From Atriophallophorus winterbourni (lineage: Eukaryota; Platyhelminthes; Trematoda; Plagiorchiida; Microphallidae): a DNA stretch of 64,000 nucleotides. Numbering within the stretch: the stretch's first letter is position 1; each line of letters opens with the position of its first letter. Both the position numbers and the translations under genes were made by a program. Under the pieces are notes generated by a model that did not search any database, was not told the DNA's origin, and saw nothing but the letters and a program-made list of their open reading frames with translations. Shown one piece after another: positions 36,953 to 49,369 of this stretch. The DNA is taken from positions 1-64,000 of the forward strand of contig JACCGJ010006488.1 of the NCBI GenBank assembly GCA_013407085.1. Reading direction: 5' to 3'.

Positions 36953-37189
36953 AGATTGGCAGCAGCAGTTAAACCTTACAAAATTGCACCCGAAGTGACC
37001 GTTGGAAATATTCAGACTAGTGGATCAGACGTTGATTTATTAAATCGTATACGAAGCAGAATCCAAGGAAGACAAAGCAAAAAGATAGAATTACAAGCAT
37101 GTTTGAATGATCTCAATGAACTTGTAAAAGAAATGAATAAAACTTTAGAAGAATCCGGTTTAACGGAGCGATTGGACAAGTTGAAAACG
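36953..37189 (+). CDS. Prominin alternative exon 8 (cassette 2)
   Basis: Intact, phase 0-0, 79 codons. The acceptor TTTTCATTACAG and donor GTATGC are preserved. Against cassette 1 the changes are T5A, S7K, D9Y, I15V, I16T, L20I, I35S and A58V (numbering within the exon). Six lie in the first 20 residues, and the coiled-coil-like half is mostly kept. About 12 of the 16 base differences alter the protein. Cysteine and sequon are unchanged. Confidence 0.78.
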
Positions 37190-40020
37190 GTATGCCTATA
37201 TTTAGACTCATGTGGAATTCTTCGTTGTTATTAGTTCGAATTTATTTCCTGCTATTTACTCACTTTTTCCATCCATCCGTGGTTGAGCGTATTATACACG
37301 CGGATCATTGAAAATGAATTGTATGCTACGTTAAAGCGGTTGTATTTGTCACGAATAGCGGTGAATCCATTATTGAAATTTTTGTTGCTTTGAGACTACT
37401 GAATAATTGAGTATCTTTATTTTTATATTGTATTAGTTTGGGTAATGGGAAGGCAAAGCTTATCTCCACATCCCGTTGCTGCCATCTTCACAGTCGCCTT
37501 GCAGTGAAATATTCGTTTTTCGACTCCAAATATTGGTCGCTGAGTGATGGTAACTGACAGTTTTCAACTATTGTCGATAATACTCCCAGCCTGGCAGATC
37601 ACCGGCACATCAAGAGGAAATGAATATGAATGAAGTTCGTTTTAATGAAATCAATGAATAAAGGAAAATGTAAGAATGGCAAGCATTGCCACTGTCCCAT
37701 TGACATAAAATGATAAATCTTAATGCTAGTATAGAAAATATATTTGACGCGGAATTTGGTGCCCGAATACGGGCAGTATTCACAGGTGGAATATATCCCA
37801 TAAACCTGTGCTCATCGACTTTCTAGCGTAGTTCAGGTATTGGAAAAAGGTATCATTTGAGACGGGAACCTTGAAATTTATGTTAATTTTTGGCCAGCAT
37901 ATTCAATGTAGCGTTGAATCGGATTTATAGCGTAAAATATTCGGACGCCCACATTTTGCGATCATATCGAGCCACACGATCGGCTTTCTGCTGTCGTCAC
38001 TTATCAGTTAGTGATAGCTTCGACCGATTTTTCAGTTTTCGACGAATAATACGTTAACCTGAATCACACACAAAGTCTATTTACATAAGAACTACTAGCA
38101 AACGCTGCTTCAAAACCGGTAATTGTTTAACAATATAAGCCGAATTCCGGAATATTATCCAAACTCAACCAGTCCTCAAAGTTATACTGGAATATCATTG
38201 TTAAATGTTCAAACACAGAATCACAAATTGATTCTTGGTCAAGCACTCAAGGCGTTTATGGATGACTAAAGTGCCCGGGATGTGAGCAACACACAAGTGA
38301 GCAACAACAACAAGTAAATTTTGACAGCTTAACCTGCGTGCTGTCTCGTGTGACCACTTTTCCGAACATCGTGTGATTTTCGGCCACGTTTTTCACATCC
38401 GGCGTTTGCCCATCTAGGCCGATCGATGAACCCGAAGAACTTATGCGGTCCACCACCGTTGCGTCAATAGCACCATCATCAAACATGATCCTCAAATGGC
38501 GGACACCTGTAATGTGTGTGCATGGAACGTGAATGCATGGATATTTTGAGAACTTGTACAATTCAGCAGTATTGAACAAGCTAACGAAAGATTGAATGCA
38601 TGTTTATGGAAATACTTTGGAATACAAGTAAATTATTTGATTGAAATATCCACAGTTATATGACTTGCCGACGCACACACCCCATGACAAGTTTATTGCT
38701 GATTATATTCATCAGTTATAGAACTTAAGGATAAATGGATTTATGGTTAAAAGGTTAATACATTACAAAACCACAGGATTATGGTATGAATAAAATGTGA
38801 AGAATAAAGTATAAAATTAATAGAGAATATCAAATGTAACGTTCACGAATGATGTTCTTTGGCATGTGTAAGTCAAGTTTCGCCATGAACATCGCCCGGC
38901 ATGGAGGGTCCACCACATGTTGGCGTAGGGAATTCCAAAGAAATATAGCACGTACGGCCAACAAATTGCGCCAAGAATCAATACAGGAAATTGGGTCGTA
39001 AAGGGATAAGGTATTTCCGCGTGTCACTTTCGCATCACACACATCAGGCAAATGTCTTAGTGGTTATACTTTGATAGACACAATTCACTAGATATGAATA
39101 CTATAGCGCCGAATCCTCCTTAGGGTAAAGTCACATAGACACAGAAGTCATTCTGTGTACGGGTCAATTTGAAGAGACATCAATAACTTTGTTGCTCTGT
39201 GATAGATTTTATAAAAGAGAACGATATCTTTTCAGTGCCAATTAGCCCAAACCTCTAATGTTTACTCCATAGTCGGCCGAAGGCGTTAATTATCATTGTC
39301 AACGTTATCACCAAAATCTTCAAAATATTCTTTCAAAAGATACCTAAACATCAGTTGACATGTGGATACATATTCTGAAAATGAACCGTGATCTTCAGGT
39401 TTCCACTAATCCATATTTCAATATCTTTATCCAACGGGCTCCAACTCAAGTTTTCATGTCCCAATCGATATGTCCAAATAACATTCTTGCCAAGAAGGAG
39501 CATCTTACTTTTCCGTATGTTGAATGTCATATCATTCATGGCCGACCAATTTGACACGTTGTCCAAATCCATCAACAGTTTCTCACAATCATCTGCAGAA
39601 CGGATTAGAGTGCAAATTATTCATATCATCCGTGAACGTGACAATTTTAGATTATATGAGGATCGGGCTTAGCACGTATCCTTTTGGGACTCAGCTGGTG
39701 ATTGTAAAAATTTGGGATAGCACTCAGTTTACTTTAACTCATATATGGCGATCTGGTAGTCGCACAATTATGAAAGGATTGGCTCGCATATTCTCAAACA
39801 TATCAATTTATGATGATGCCAATTGTGATTGACTCTGTCCTCAGCTTTAGTAAAGTCTAAGTAACAGACGTGAATGCCATTACTTCTATCCAACTCCTTC
39901 GTCAAGTCGTCTAGCGCAATTCTAACGAAATCCAGCACAATCTTTAGTGAAATTCGTATTCATATTCGTTTTCATATCATCATTCTATTAATTTTGTTAA
40001 CTCGTTTGTTCCCAATATAG
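37190..40020 (+). other. Intron between alternative exons 8 and 9
   Basis: Counterpart of 25838-28695, about 5% different by eye with several small indels. It includes the family B LINE duplicate. No gene recognised. Confidence 0.6.
38800..39960 (-). pseudogene. LINE family B fragment, copy 2
   Basis: Duplicate of 27510-28620. The frame at 38830-39051 gives a readable C-terminal tail containing LLAVRAIFLWNSLRQHVVDP and AKLDLHM, which confirms the CR1-type assignment of this family. The thumb region reads NWSAMNDMTFNIRKSKMLLL. Confidence 0.8.
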
Positions 40021-40299
40021 CTCTCTACAGGAGACCCGTACACATTCGTTGAACAATTTTGGGAAACAAATGGACAGCATTTGATTGATCACCTCACTGT
40101 CATCTATCATCAAGCCTTTCAAGATTTTCTACAAAGAGCTTTTCCCTGCGATCGATTATATTTTATATATACAAACGTGAAAGATACTGTTTGCAATCCA
40201 AGTGGATTTCATAACCACGTCGGCATCCATTCGTTAAATATCCTCTTATTTATCTTGCTCCTTCAAGTGGCGATTTTATTCCTCATTTTCATGCAGTAA
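40021..40299 (+). CDS. Prominin alternative exon 9 (cassette 2): end of loop 2, TM5 and stop
   Basis: Intact 92 codons plus TAA. Residue changes against cassette 1 (numbering within the exon) are A2S, N20H, F25L, D27V, P35D, I37L, G39R, S44D, L48F, P64H and F80L. Seven of the 11 fall between residues 20 and 44, just before and beside the first cysteine. Both cysteines and the TM5 segment are kept. Only about three of 17 base differences are silent. The same possible GTAATT donor overlaps the stop. Confidence 0.8.
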   Translation, partial: LSTGDPYTFVEQFWETNGQHLIDHLTVIYHQAFQDFLQRAFPCDRLYFIYTNVKDTVCNPSGFHNHVGIHSLNILLFILLLQVAILFLIFMQ

Positions 40300-43200
40300 T
40301 TTGTAACGCTCTACCCTTCAGCTATTAAAACATGCTGTCGCGCAAGCCTGCTAATGTGTTGTTCAACGCAGAACATACATATGTTTGCAAACATAGTTCT
40401 TATTCGGTTAAATTGTGTAAACATTTTCATTTGCAAACAATGTTTTAGATTAAGGTACACCAACATTTACGTTGAATCAATTTGTTGGTTGTGAGCCTCG
40501 GTTCGAATACTTGCTAGCGCTGATCTCTTAGTCTCTATCGCATGAACACATTTAAACGTGAAAGTCGAATTACATTGATGTATAGTACGCTACTGGTTCA
40601 TTTTCCATGAGGATGTACACGCGGTATTACTTCGTACACAGGTTAGAATGCAAAGCTGCTGTAGTTTATTTCTTGACAATTTCTGTAACCATTGGACACC
40701 TGGGAATGATGGTAATCTGTGATGTGTATTTGGTCCGAAGCGTACAACCATGACGGGTCTCCAACCTGGATAGTCCGATGGCCATGGTGTTAATCATAAA
40801 CGGATTAAAATTGTCATCGATAGTACTTATCTGATAAACAAAAGGTTTTTTGAAATTCATGTAGACGATGACTAAAATTAAATACATTTTAACAGCGTGA
40901 TTCAGTGAACTGAGAAATGTTTACTCGTAATGAAAATAAACAACAATATTGCGAAAGGTTACTTATTGGTGATTGACCGGTCTCTGTTTTTAAGTTGGTT
41001 GTGAATGTTTCAATATTATTTAAGTATTGTATATCAACTCTAACATAAACGTCAACTACGCGGACTTGCAAGTATTTCTTCATCAGTAGCTAAAGAGTAA
41101 TAAATAATTTTGATCACGTCATACAGAACAAATAATTAAGCTTGCGTCTAATAAGTTTCTTCGGATCTGGAAGGCAAAAGTACACATTTTGTCAGTTCAG
41201 TATAACTATTTCTAAATTCAGTATCTACCCATATATAAAATTGCTTGAATTCCATCACACTGCAATTAGGGTAATCAGACGATTCTGATTATTACTGAGA
41301 AGATATAGTTTGGTGATAGGATTCCAAAATGTCTGAGTTTCGATTATGGCAAAAAAGAGTAAAATTAACAAAAATTGCTTAAATGAACTTGCGAGTTAGT
41401 TATTAAATGACTAAAGAAAATAATAGAATGAAAACCTTTATGTTGTTACCATTTACGTCATTTATAGATTCTTACTTCAACCAAAATTCAACCATTGTGT
41501 TGGGATTGGATTATTGACAAACCATTCTAATCAGTCACCGATTTTGGGACTTAGCTTTTTCCCAACGTGAAATTAAGTCTTAGGATGCGAATCCGGATTT
41601 ATCATCGAACTCGTGAAATTATTTTTAGATAAAAGTCAGAACAACTGACGAAATTCAGGTCACGAATACGCATGCATAATGAGTGGCGTCAACCACGATA
41701 CCGTTCGTGTGCTCTCGACATAATTTTCAGAATACTTATACTACACATTTATAGCCCCATACGTCAACCCAAACCACAGTGTGTTATCGTCCGACGAACT
41801 GAGAAGAAAATTGTGGGCATAAGACAAAATGACACATAAAGGGAGAGTCGTCAATTGAAATATAATAAGAACACGAAATGATTATATCTACTGGTTCCCA
41901 CTGAGTGCCAGAGGACGAACTTTTAGACACGTGAGTTCATGTATAGCTAAGAAACGTGTTACTTAATAATAGAGATGGTCTAACAGTTGTATGCACTCGT
42001 AAATATAATCGTGAGTTTCTTGTTATTGATTGGGTCATCAGCAATCAAGGTCACAAGGCTGAATGTATTTTCTTCCAGATGTGGCTGATACAAGTTTTGA
42101 CACGGATTCCCTCAATAGATTGGTATTGCGAACTTTATCCAGCAGGTAGATGTTATATCATTCGATTTGTAAAGTCTCCTCAATAAGATGTGTAACAGTG
42201 TTATTCAAATGACTGCAGCTACTACCGGAATCCAATCGAATTATTGCGGTGTAGGTGCGTTAGCGTTGAGTGCTAATCACAATATTTCTGGTGATATGCT
42301 TAACGCCAAACATCGAACATATTTAATAGCATGAAATACAAAATTTTACGCTCGAACGTTACAGAAGCGATGGTGAAAATAGCATCAACAATACTTTCAT
42401 CGTCAATTTTGTCGAACCAGTTTTGTATGGAACAATTAAACGAGCTACAAATTGTGTTTCTAAATTGCCCACCACTTACCTACTAGAAATGATGTCTAGT
42501 TGATTCCTTTATCGTTTGTCGACCGTCAGATCAGTTTCAGTCTTGTTTTAAGCATTAAGGTGAAATAATATTGTAATGTTCAAGGTTTTCGTTCTTTGGG
42601 GTGCGTACAACGAACTAACCACACTGTTCAAATGAAGATTCAGAAATGAAACAAGTTGAAACGCTTGAGTCGCTTTCGGATGACCAATAATTTGTGTTAC
42701 AAACATCATCTGTATTCTCGATCCGCATCCATTTTCTGCGTGTTTGCCACTTTACGGTAGACATAATAAGCATAGATTCCCCAGTATACCTTAGTCTGAT
42801 ATAAACAACGCCCTAAGCATGTAGCTTATAATCGTTATGAAAGATGTATTCTGAAATACCGGATTTCAACATTAAGGTTTTACGTAAAACATATTGCTTC
42901 ATTAAAAGTCGCTAAATTTTAATTAATACCAGTTTCTGTCTCTTTCTAAAAACGGTAATCACCGGTTGTAATTTGTGAATGAGGATGTTATCAGGAACAT
43001 ATTCGGCTCCATTGGGATTTGAATATCGTCAAAAATGGAAATTTTTCCTTCGCATTACGCTGATAATAAATGTCACCCTCCGCATCTGTGGAGGTAATCA
43101 AGAACTTAGGAAACCTCTTACCCGGGTACGGAGAACAGCATCACGAGTCTAGTTAATAGGTGATTTTAACCTACCGGATAACGGCTGCGACACTCAGATG

Positions 43201-43390
43201 GTTTGTGATTAGATTTTAGGGCTATCTCAATTGGCTACACTCTAGTAAGTTTCAACTGCACGTTATTGAAAAGACTAGGTACGTGAATGGACACTCACTA
43301 TCCACACTGCACATTGATCTGTCAAAAGGTCATAAATATGTATAAAACCTATGGTATGGCTCAACTATACGAAGAATGACCATGTCACCA
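40300..43390 (+). other. 3' flank of cassette 2
   Basis: Counterpart of 28975-31985. No gene recognised. The nearer ATTAAA is kept at 40324-40329 but the further one reads ATTAAG. Confidence 0.5.
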
Positions 43391-43907
43391 TGAACTCATA
43401 TTTCTTAACTCAGAATATTTTATAATAGAACAAGCAATAAGCTTAACAAATAGCACGGGGTGACGGGGCATATAGAGAATTAATATAAATAAAACTCTCA
43501 AGAATCAATGGGGACAGTCACATACCGCATGGTTCAACATGTATTCATCGACATTTGAAGCGAAAACTTTAACTGATTTCGAGCATATGATTTCTTCGGG
43601 CAAGACGTTTCACGTGAAAAAATTCTGATCGAGAAAAATTCCGACGAATATCTAGTCGATAATGTGGGATGCTTAAAGCCTTTGCATGTCTGCGGGTGTG
43701 AGTAATGTCCTTGGGCTAAAGTAAGTGTTTCAGTGAATGATTGCCTATGTGTAAAATTTTAACTACCAGCATAAAGTCACTCAGTATTCGTCGTTTGGTA
43801 AAATCATTCAGGTCAAGTTTTGACATTAGCTCTTGGAAACGCGAATTTTTGTAACGGGAGACCAACGTAGCCGCACGGTGATAAACTATGTCAAGCGAAT
43901 ATTCCTT
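43390..43907 (-). pseudogene. Truncated CR1-like LINE at end of duplication copy 2
   Basis: Duplicate of 31985-32515. It is cut at GCGAATATTC and joined directly to family B LINE sequence. Confidence 0.75.
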
Positions 43908-44090
43908 CGTTCATTCGTCTGACGCTACGAGGTAATTCGTTACACTAGAGCGATGAAATCGAAATCCATTTTGCGCCTGTGAAAACGAATTACGCGATTA
44001 GAATATGACAACCATTCTTCCTGAGACTATACATTTTATGACCTTACCAATATCAGGAAATATTGTCACCGGCGATATTTCTTCGCGGCC
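43908..44090 (-). pseudogene. LINE family B reverse transcriptase fragment
   Basis: Similar to 50500-50660 and 55330-55470 (shared blocks include GAGCGATGA-ATCGAAATCCAT and GACCTTACC). It would be the 5'-side partner of the fragment ending at 33636, with about 0.8 kb of the element missing between them. Confidence 0.65.
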
Positions 44091-47062
44091 GGAGAGCTCT
44101 GTATAATGCCAATGATGCAGTCGTCCTGTGACTACTGTGTATAGCTACACAAGAGGGTATCTTCTGATTCAGGTTTGGGATCGTGAATCCTAATGCACTG
44201 AAGACGTTCTTAACAGTATAGTGCAACACCGCCACATTTTAGTGGTCGATAGCTCCATATATCAAGTCAGTTCGCTGACTGTAATGTTAGATTGAAACCA
44301 GGTTTCAGTAACAGCGACGACGTAGGCTGAGCAACTTTTGCACAGCTCGGTTAGTTGAGATAATGTATAGAACACACTTTGTGCATTCGTATAGAGACAT
44401 TAGTTTTCGTTGACTGTCATTTCACTCAAATTTGGTAAAAATGATACTCGATACAACGCTCAGAATTGAAGACAAGTCAGCAAAAAGTTGCTAATTCATC
44501 GGCTGTATCTTGGACAGATTGAGGCAATCGGTTGGGTGTTCTTACGGAGAAGACTTCTGGTTTAAATCTTTATCGCCTATGTGATATCTTGTAGAGAACT
44601 CATGATTCTTTTCCATTTTCATGAGCAAGTTCCATTGGAACTGCATGCGGCCTTCTCTTACAAGGGACGTGACGTGTTTCCGTATCTTACATAATAGCTT
44701 CTATGTTGCTCTCGTACAAAGGTTTTATGATTTACCATAGACTCCCTATATCTATCTCAACATTTCATAGTTCTACTACGGATAACAAACAGGTAATTCA
44801 GTATAAATAAGTGTATAAATTAGATTCTAATGCTCATTTCAACTGTCAGATTAACACATTTCCGACAACACTCGTATTCAATAACTTGCAGTCCACGTCA
44901 CGATAACAGCTCGGATTCATCACAAATAGCGATTTCATGATTCAAATGTTGCGCTTGTCAAACTACTTTGAAAGTCTCCATTGTTTCATCGTGTTCAAAT
45001 AAAGAAGGAATTGTTGCGTGGTAAAACTGTTAAAACATTTGTCTGGTCGCTCTGTTATTCGGCACTATATGCGTAATCGGACACAACTGCAGCGATGTCA
45101 ACATTTTTTCAGGGGAGCCAGATATTGTATGGTCTCTACCGCTGTTCATTAGGACGCTAATACAAGGTCAAGGATTGTAGGTTGGCCAATACTCCGTTTG
45201 CGATTTGGCTGGTCAACGTGATTGTTCAGTGGAGCGAGTTCAAAAAGCTCCTTTAAATTCAAACGATTGCAGGGAGTGCTCACTTCTAGAACGCAGACAC
45301 AACTGATTAAAGTCGCCCGTGATTAACAATTGAGTAGTGTAGCAGCTTGTAATGTATTGCCAGTATTCGATTAATTTATCATTAAATGAGCTTTCGGACA
45401 ACAGCGAGCGATAAATGATGCCGATCATTCGTCTCTATTGACTAGGTTTACTGGACACCACATCGTAACAGGAAGCCTGCGGTCATGATGATCGATTACG
45501 TTACACTGCGCTAAACATTCGTGGAAGTAGATTGCAACTTCACCACCGGATCTTAGGCAATCCCGGCGGAGTATGGACATTTTTTGAATCGAGAGCTCAG
45601 CATCAGCCATGTAGGGCTGGAACCAAGTCTCTGTAACTGCAACCAAATCCGGTGAAATTATGTCACAAAGCTCACATAGATCAGCTAATTTGTTAGTTAG
45701 TTAGTTTTTTAGTAACAAGATTGCAATCAAACTGTGACTTTAATGTTTCTCCGGGTGTAAGTGAGGTAATACGCTTGGGCATGCTTTGAATTACATCTGG
45801 TGTATGTTATGTGCGATACGATTTATAGTTGGTATTGATAGCAACGTCCATGTCGGTTGTTAAAAAAGTGATCTTAAGAGAACGGGATCCATTGCCTTTG
45901 TAGTTCGAGTATCTACATATTTTAAATGTATCTAAACCAATTGTATCACGATATCCAATGGCATCGGCAATGCATAACCATTACTTCCAATCACGTTGCT
46001 TGAATTCCGAATCTCATATTGCAACAACATTTTGACGGACACCGATGAATATTATACTTCGTGAAGTACACCTGTCCCGACAAGTGGATTGACCTTTTCT
46101 TTCTTACAAGAGTATGCCAGATTGGACTCGACAGGTCGAACAGTGACAAGCTATGAGTAGGTACACGTTGAGGGTGACTTCTTACATGTCTGCTTCAGTT
46201 CGCAATGTCACCCTTCGGAGGCGATTCTGGTCTACTTGTGGGGAGAGTTTTTGCTGAGTTAAGCGTGATATTAAAGGCGTTACTATCGGTTTCATGCAAA
46301 TATGCCTAAAAAGACTAGCCCATTTCGTGAAATTATGTGCTTGTCTCCCTAATATATTGTATCTGGCGACTGTGATACATTTGTACAGATTACACTGAAA
46401 GCGATATCGTTCTTATCTGAATGAAGTATGCAGTTTGGATTTACACTTTGCATTCGAAGCCGTGGCAGCTTCGGGGACATTGAAAAGAAAACGGCTGTGC
46501 TTATCGCGATCAATGGGCTTGGGTTGAGTCCCGTTTAGTGGTGATTTTACTCACTCAGACCGGGGTGAAATGCCTTTCGAGGCCAATTTAAAGGGGTTTT
46601 TGAAGTGGACGGTTTTGGGGAATTTATATCTCTCTTATGGTTGTTATCTCGGAACAGTTTAACATTTTCAGTGGCATGGTTTAATAATGGTGAACATGTT
46701 CTTTCGTGTACTTAAGTCGATTCAGGTTTAATGAGTGGTTCTATTGAATTCATCGTTTTAGCAAACTGTTCTTCCAGTTGCCACAACCTATTTCATATTG
46801 TATCTCGCTCTTCTCCCACAGTCTGCCATGGTCATTTATATCTCTGTAGTCATTAGAGAAATAATAAACGGAGGGATAGTTAATTATCGTTCACAAGCCT
46901 TACACACTCATCAGTCAAATTCTCATCACAAGTTGCATGCAAATTCAATCCGCAAAAAGTACATTTATTTGGAGCACTATCACTACTTACCGGATCAAGG
47001 CACTTGGAGCAAAGGTCACGCTGGTTCCATGTCGCTTTAGGGTCAACAATCCGCAGGGTCAC
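44090..47062 (-). pseudogene. LINE family A 5' half (endonuclease, ORF1, zinc finger), right flank
   Basis: Contains endonuclease fragments (44090-44410 and 45240-45700; the latter reads VAVTETWFQPYMADAELSI and LLITGDFNQLCLRSRSEHSL). It also has an ORF1 remnant and a zinc finger at 46880-47062 (DLCSKCLDPV, then KCTFCGLNLHATCDE). It follows the left-flank arrangement 4480-7483 piece by piece. The stretch from 46855 belongs to array unit 1. Confidence 0.75.
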
Positions 47063-48382
47063 AGCTAAATAGATCGATTTCTTTGTCTGTGCTGGATCTT
47101 ATAATGCAGTCAAATATCTTAGTTGACTGAATTGGGCTGGCCGGTGGAATGTGGGGCTTTGAACGACTGATCGACCCGGTTGTTCTCGTGATCTAATCAT
47201 TTAACAAATAATCCATGATAACTCGTTAACTAACAAATATAGAACGCAGAATCGGGTATCAAAATGCGTAGCTCGATGCGATCTTGGCAAAGTATACAAA
47301 AATCCTAGGATAGTTATTGGTGGGAAAATGTTTGAGCGCCTGAGCCGAATGAGATATTTAAGTGGAATTAATAACATTTCTTCTGATCGGCCGGCAAGGT
47401 CGAAACGCAGTTTCAGCGAAGATATGAACAACAGTTTCAGAGCAACAAAAATAAGACCTCAAAAAACGACGTTTTTTCTGTTTTTAGTATTTTTTTATTG
47501 TGAATGTGCCAAGTGCATCAGCGATTCGTGGTAATCACAAGAGCTTTCGGATGATATACAGAATGCCAGCCACCGGCAAAACGAAACAGCAGTAAGCGCC
47601 GAAAATACCGACGACGACAATTTCGAACTCGTGATATTTCGAGTTTCCGGAGGATTGCATTGGAATGGTTCAAGCGATAACATCGTCAGCAGTATAAAAA
47701 GATGGACAACGACTGCGGCAATCGAAGGATATGCAATTCGTCATTTTTGGTCAAATGATCCCCGCGCGGAGAGGGCTTCACTGACAAATCAGATCTAATT
47801 GAAACAGGGACGGATATGTTGAGGATCAGTGTTGTGATTGTTAGTTTTGTCTATATAGGATAGTCGTGTTTCGTTATTTGTCTTGTGCGTGATAAACGGG
47901 TTTGACAATCTGCTTCTCTTGTGTTGTGGGATTCGTGGGTGAACGGGATTAGCGTTGGACGAATTGACCTGAGGGATGAATCGAGACACAATCGATGTGC
48001 GTGCGCGCAACGCGGGAGGTAACGTGGTTTAGTGTTGGACCGAATGTTGCGAAAAATGGCCACATGTTCATTGGCTGTCACATACCGCTTCAATAATTCA
48101 CACCCGCCACACACTTATCAACGGTTTATAATCGTTGGTTGGCTGCTTGGACAGCCAGTAATATAAAAGCCACATTAGTACACGAATTTAGGGCACATTA
48201 AACGTGTCCTAAAATGAATGTAGTGCGTACGATGGGGTGTGTATATGTTAGGTGTTGTGAACACGGCCCATTGGAACAGCGATTTTGCGACCAAATCAAA
48301 TACTGTTTTATGGTGCGTGGATGTGTATGGCGATGCAGATTCTTTGACATCTGTAGACCGTCGTTTATGTACCACTGTTGTC

Positions 48383-48394
48383 ATTTTGAGCGAA
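48383..48394. other. Empty RTE target site, unit 1
   Basis: A single copy of ATTTTGAGCGAA at the place where units 3 and 4 carry an insertion. Confidence 0.85.
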
Positions 48395-48486
48395 AAGAAA
48401 GGATTAAATCTTAGTTTTGGGTTAAAATTATTAAGATAACTATGGAACAAAAAAGCATGCAAATGAATATTTTGGTTAATGGTTAT

Positions 48487-48525
48487 GGGTTTAACCCCTT
48501 TAAACATGTGTTTGGACACATGTTT
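48487..48525. repeat. Short hairpin in array unit 1
   Basis: GGGTTTAACCC is followed by AAACATGTG-TTTGGA-CACATGTTT, a perfect 9-bp stem with a 6-base loop. Unit 2 keeps it; units 3 and 4 have a changed right arm (CACTTG). Confidence 0.6.
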
Positions 48526-49369
48526 TGAACAGGTTGGTCGCACAAGCCTTATCCCTCCTTGATAACTATGGAACGTTTATCTCTCGTATTTTACGATGAC
48601 GAGGTTACTAAAAAACACTGAGCTATTCATCATAAACATTCTGGTCCTGATTATTGATTCTTACTATTTGTGGTTAGCAACGAAGCCTGGGTGGCGCTTG
48701 ATTCCTTCAAATTTTAGTGTTTTCTAACCGCTTTCTGAATTTATAGCGGGACTCGGACTGCTCTACAGGCCAAATTCTAAGATTTACAGGACTAACGCGT
48801 TATTTCCATGTTAGCTTTACCTCATTCCTATAATTACTCCCCGGTAATATCAGGAGCTACCTAAACAGGATATTAGAATTTCAATTGTTCCAGCGCACAA
48901 TGTCTGCACATCTGTTATTGAAGATGCCCACGTGAGCGCGATGTTCAATGTGCACCATTGTTTGCACCATTCACGTTCAAAAATGTACTTGTAGTTGTTG
49001 CAGATTCCAAGAGTATTTCAGTAAATATAACAACAAAATTTGGTTAGCTGAATGCGATGTACTAATTGCTGATTGGACAGTCGGATGTACATTCACGATA
49101 AATATTTCGTCATTGCAAGTAACTTAACAATATGGTTCTGAAGATATCGATAATATGGAGTGAGTTATGGTGTTCAATAATCTAAAATTGGTTTAACCCA
49201 TACCAATTTGAGAATGTTTTACACATTAAATTAACTAACTGTAATATATGTATTGGAATTCATTTCCATCATAACAGCTCAAGAAGAACTACGAGCCGTT
49301 TACACTCAACAAGTAGAGGCAGTCGGATCAGGAACCGCTTGTCTTACAACATCATAGAAATGAGATTGA

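Larger units (their letters stand above)
33637..43907 (+). repeat. Segmental duplication, copy 2 (prominin 3' end)
   Basis: Second copy of the block at 22284-32515, in direct orientation at an offset of about 11.35 kb. It keeps complete, in-phase versions of exons 7, 8 and 9 and the same intronic LINE fragments. Small indels separate the copies (for example one fewer TTC near 34196, a 16-base gap near 37445, extra bases near 41532 and 42390). Family B LINE sequence bounds it on both sides. Confidence 0.95.

Noticed and set aside
48175..48543. 122-codon minus ORF, identical in units 1 and 2
   Set aside because: The identity reflects recent duplication of the unit. There is no domain, and the frame is interrupted by the insertion in units 3 and 4.
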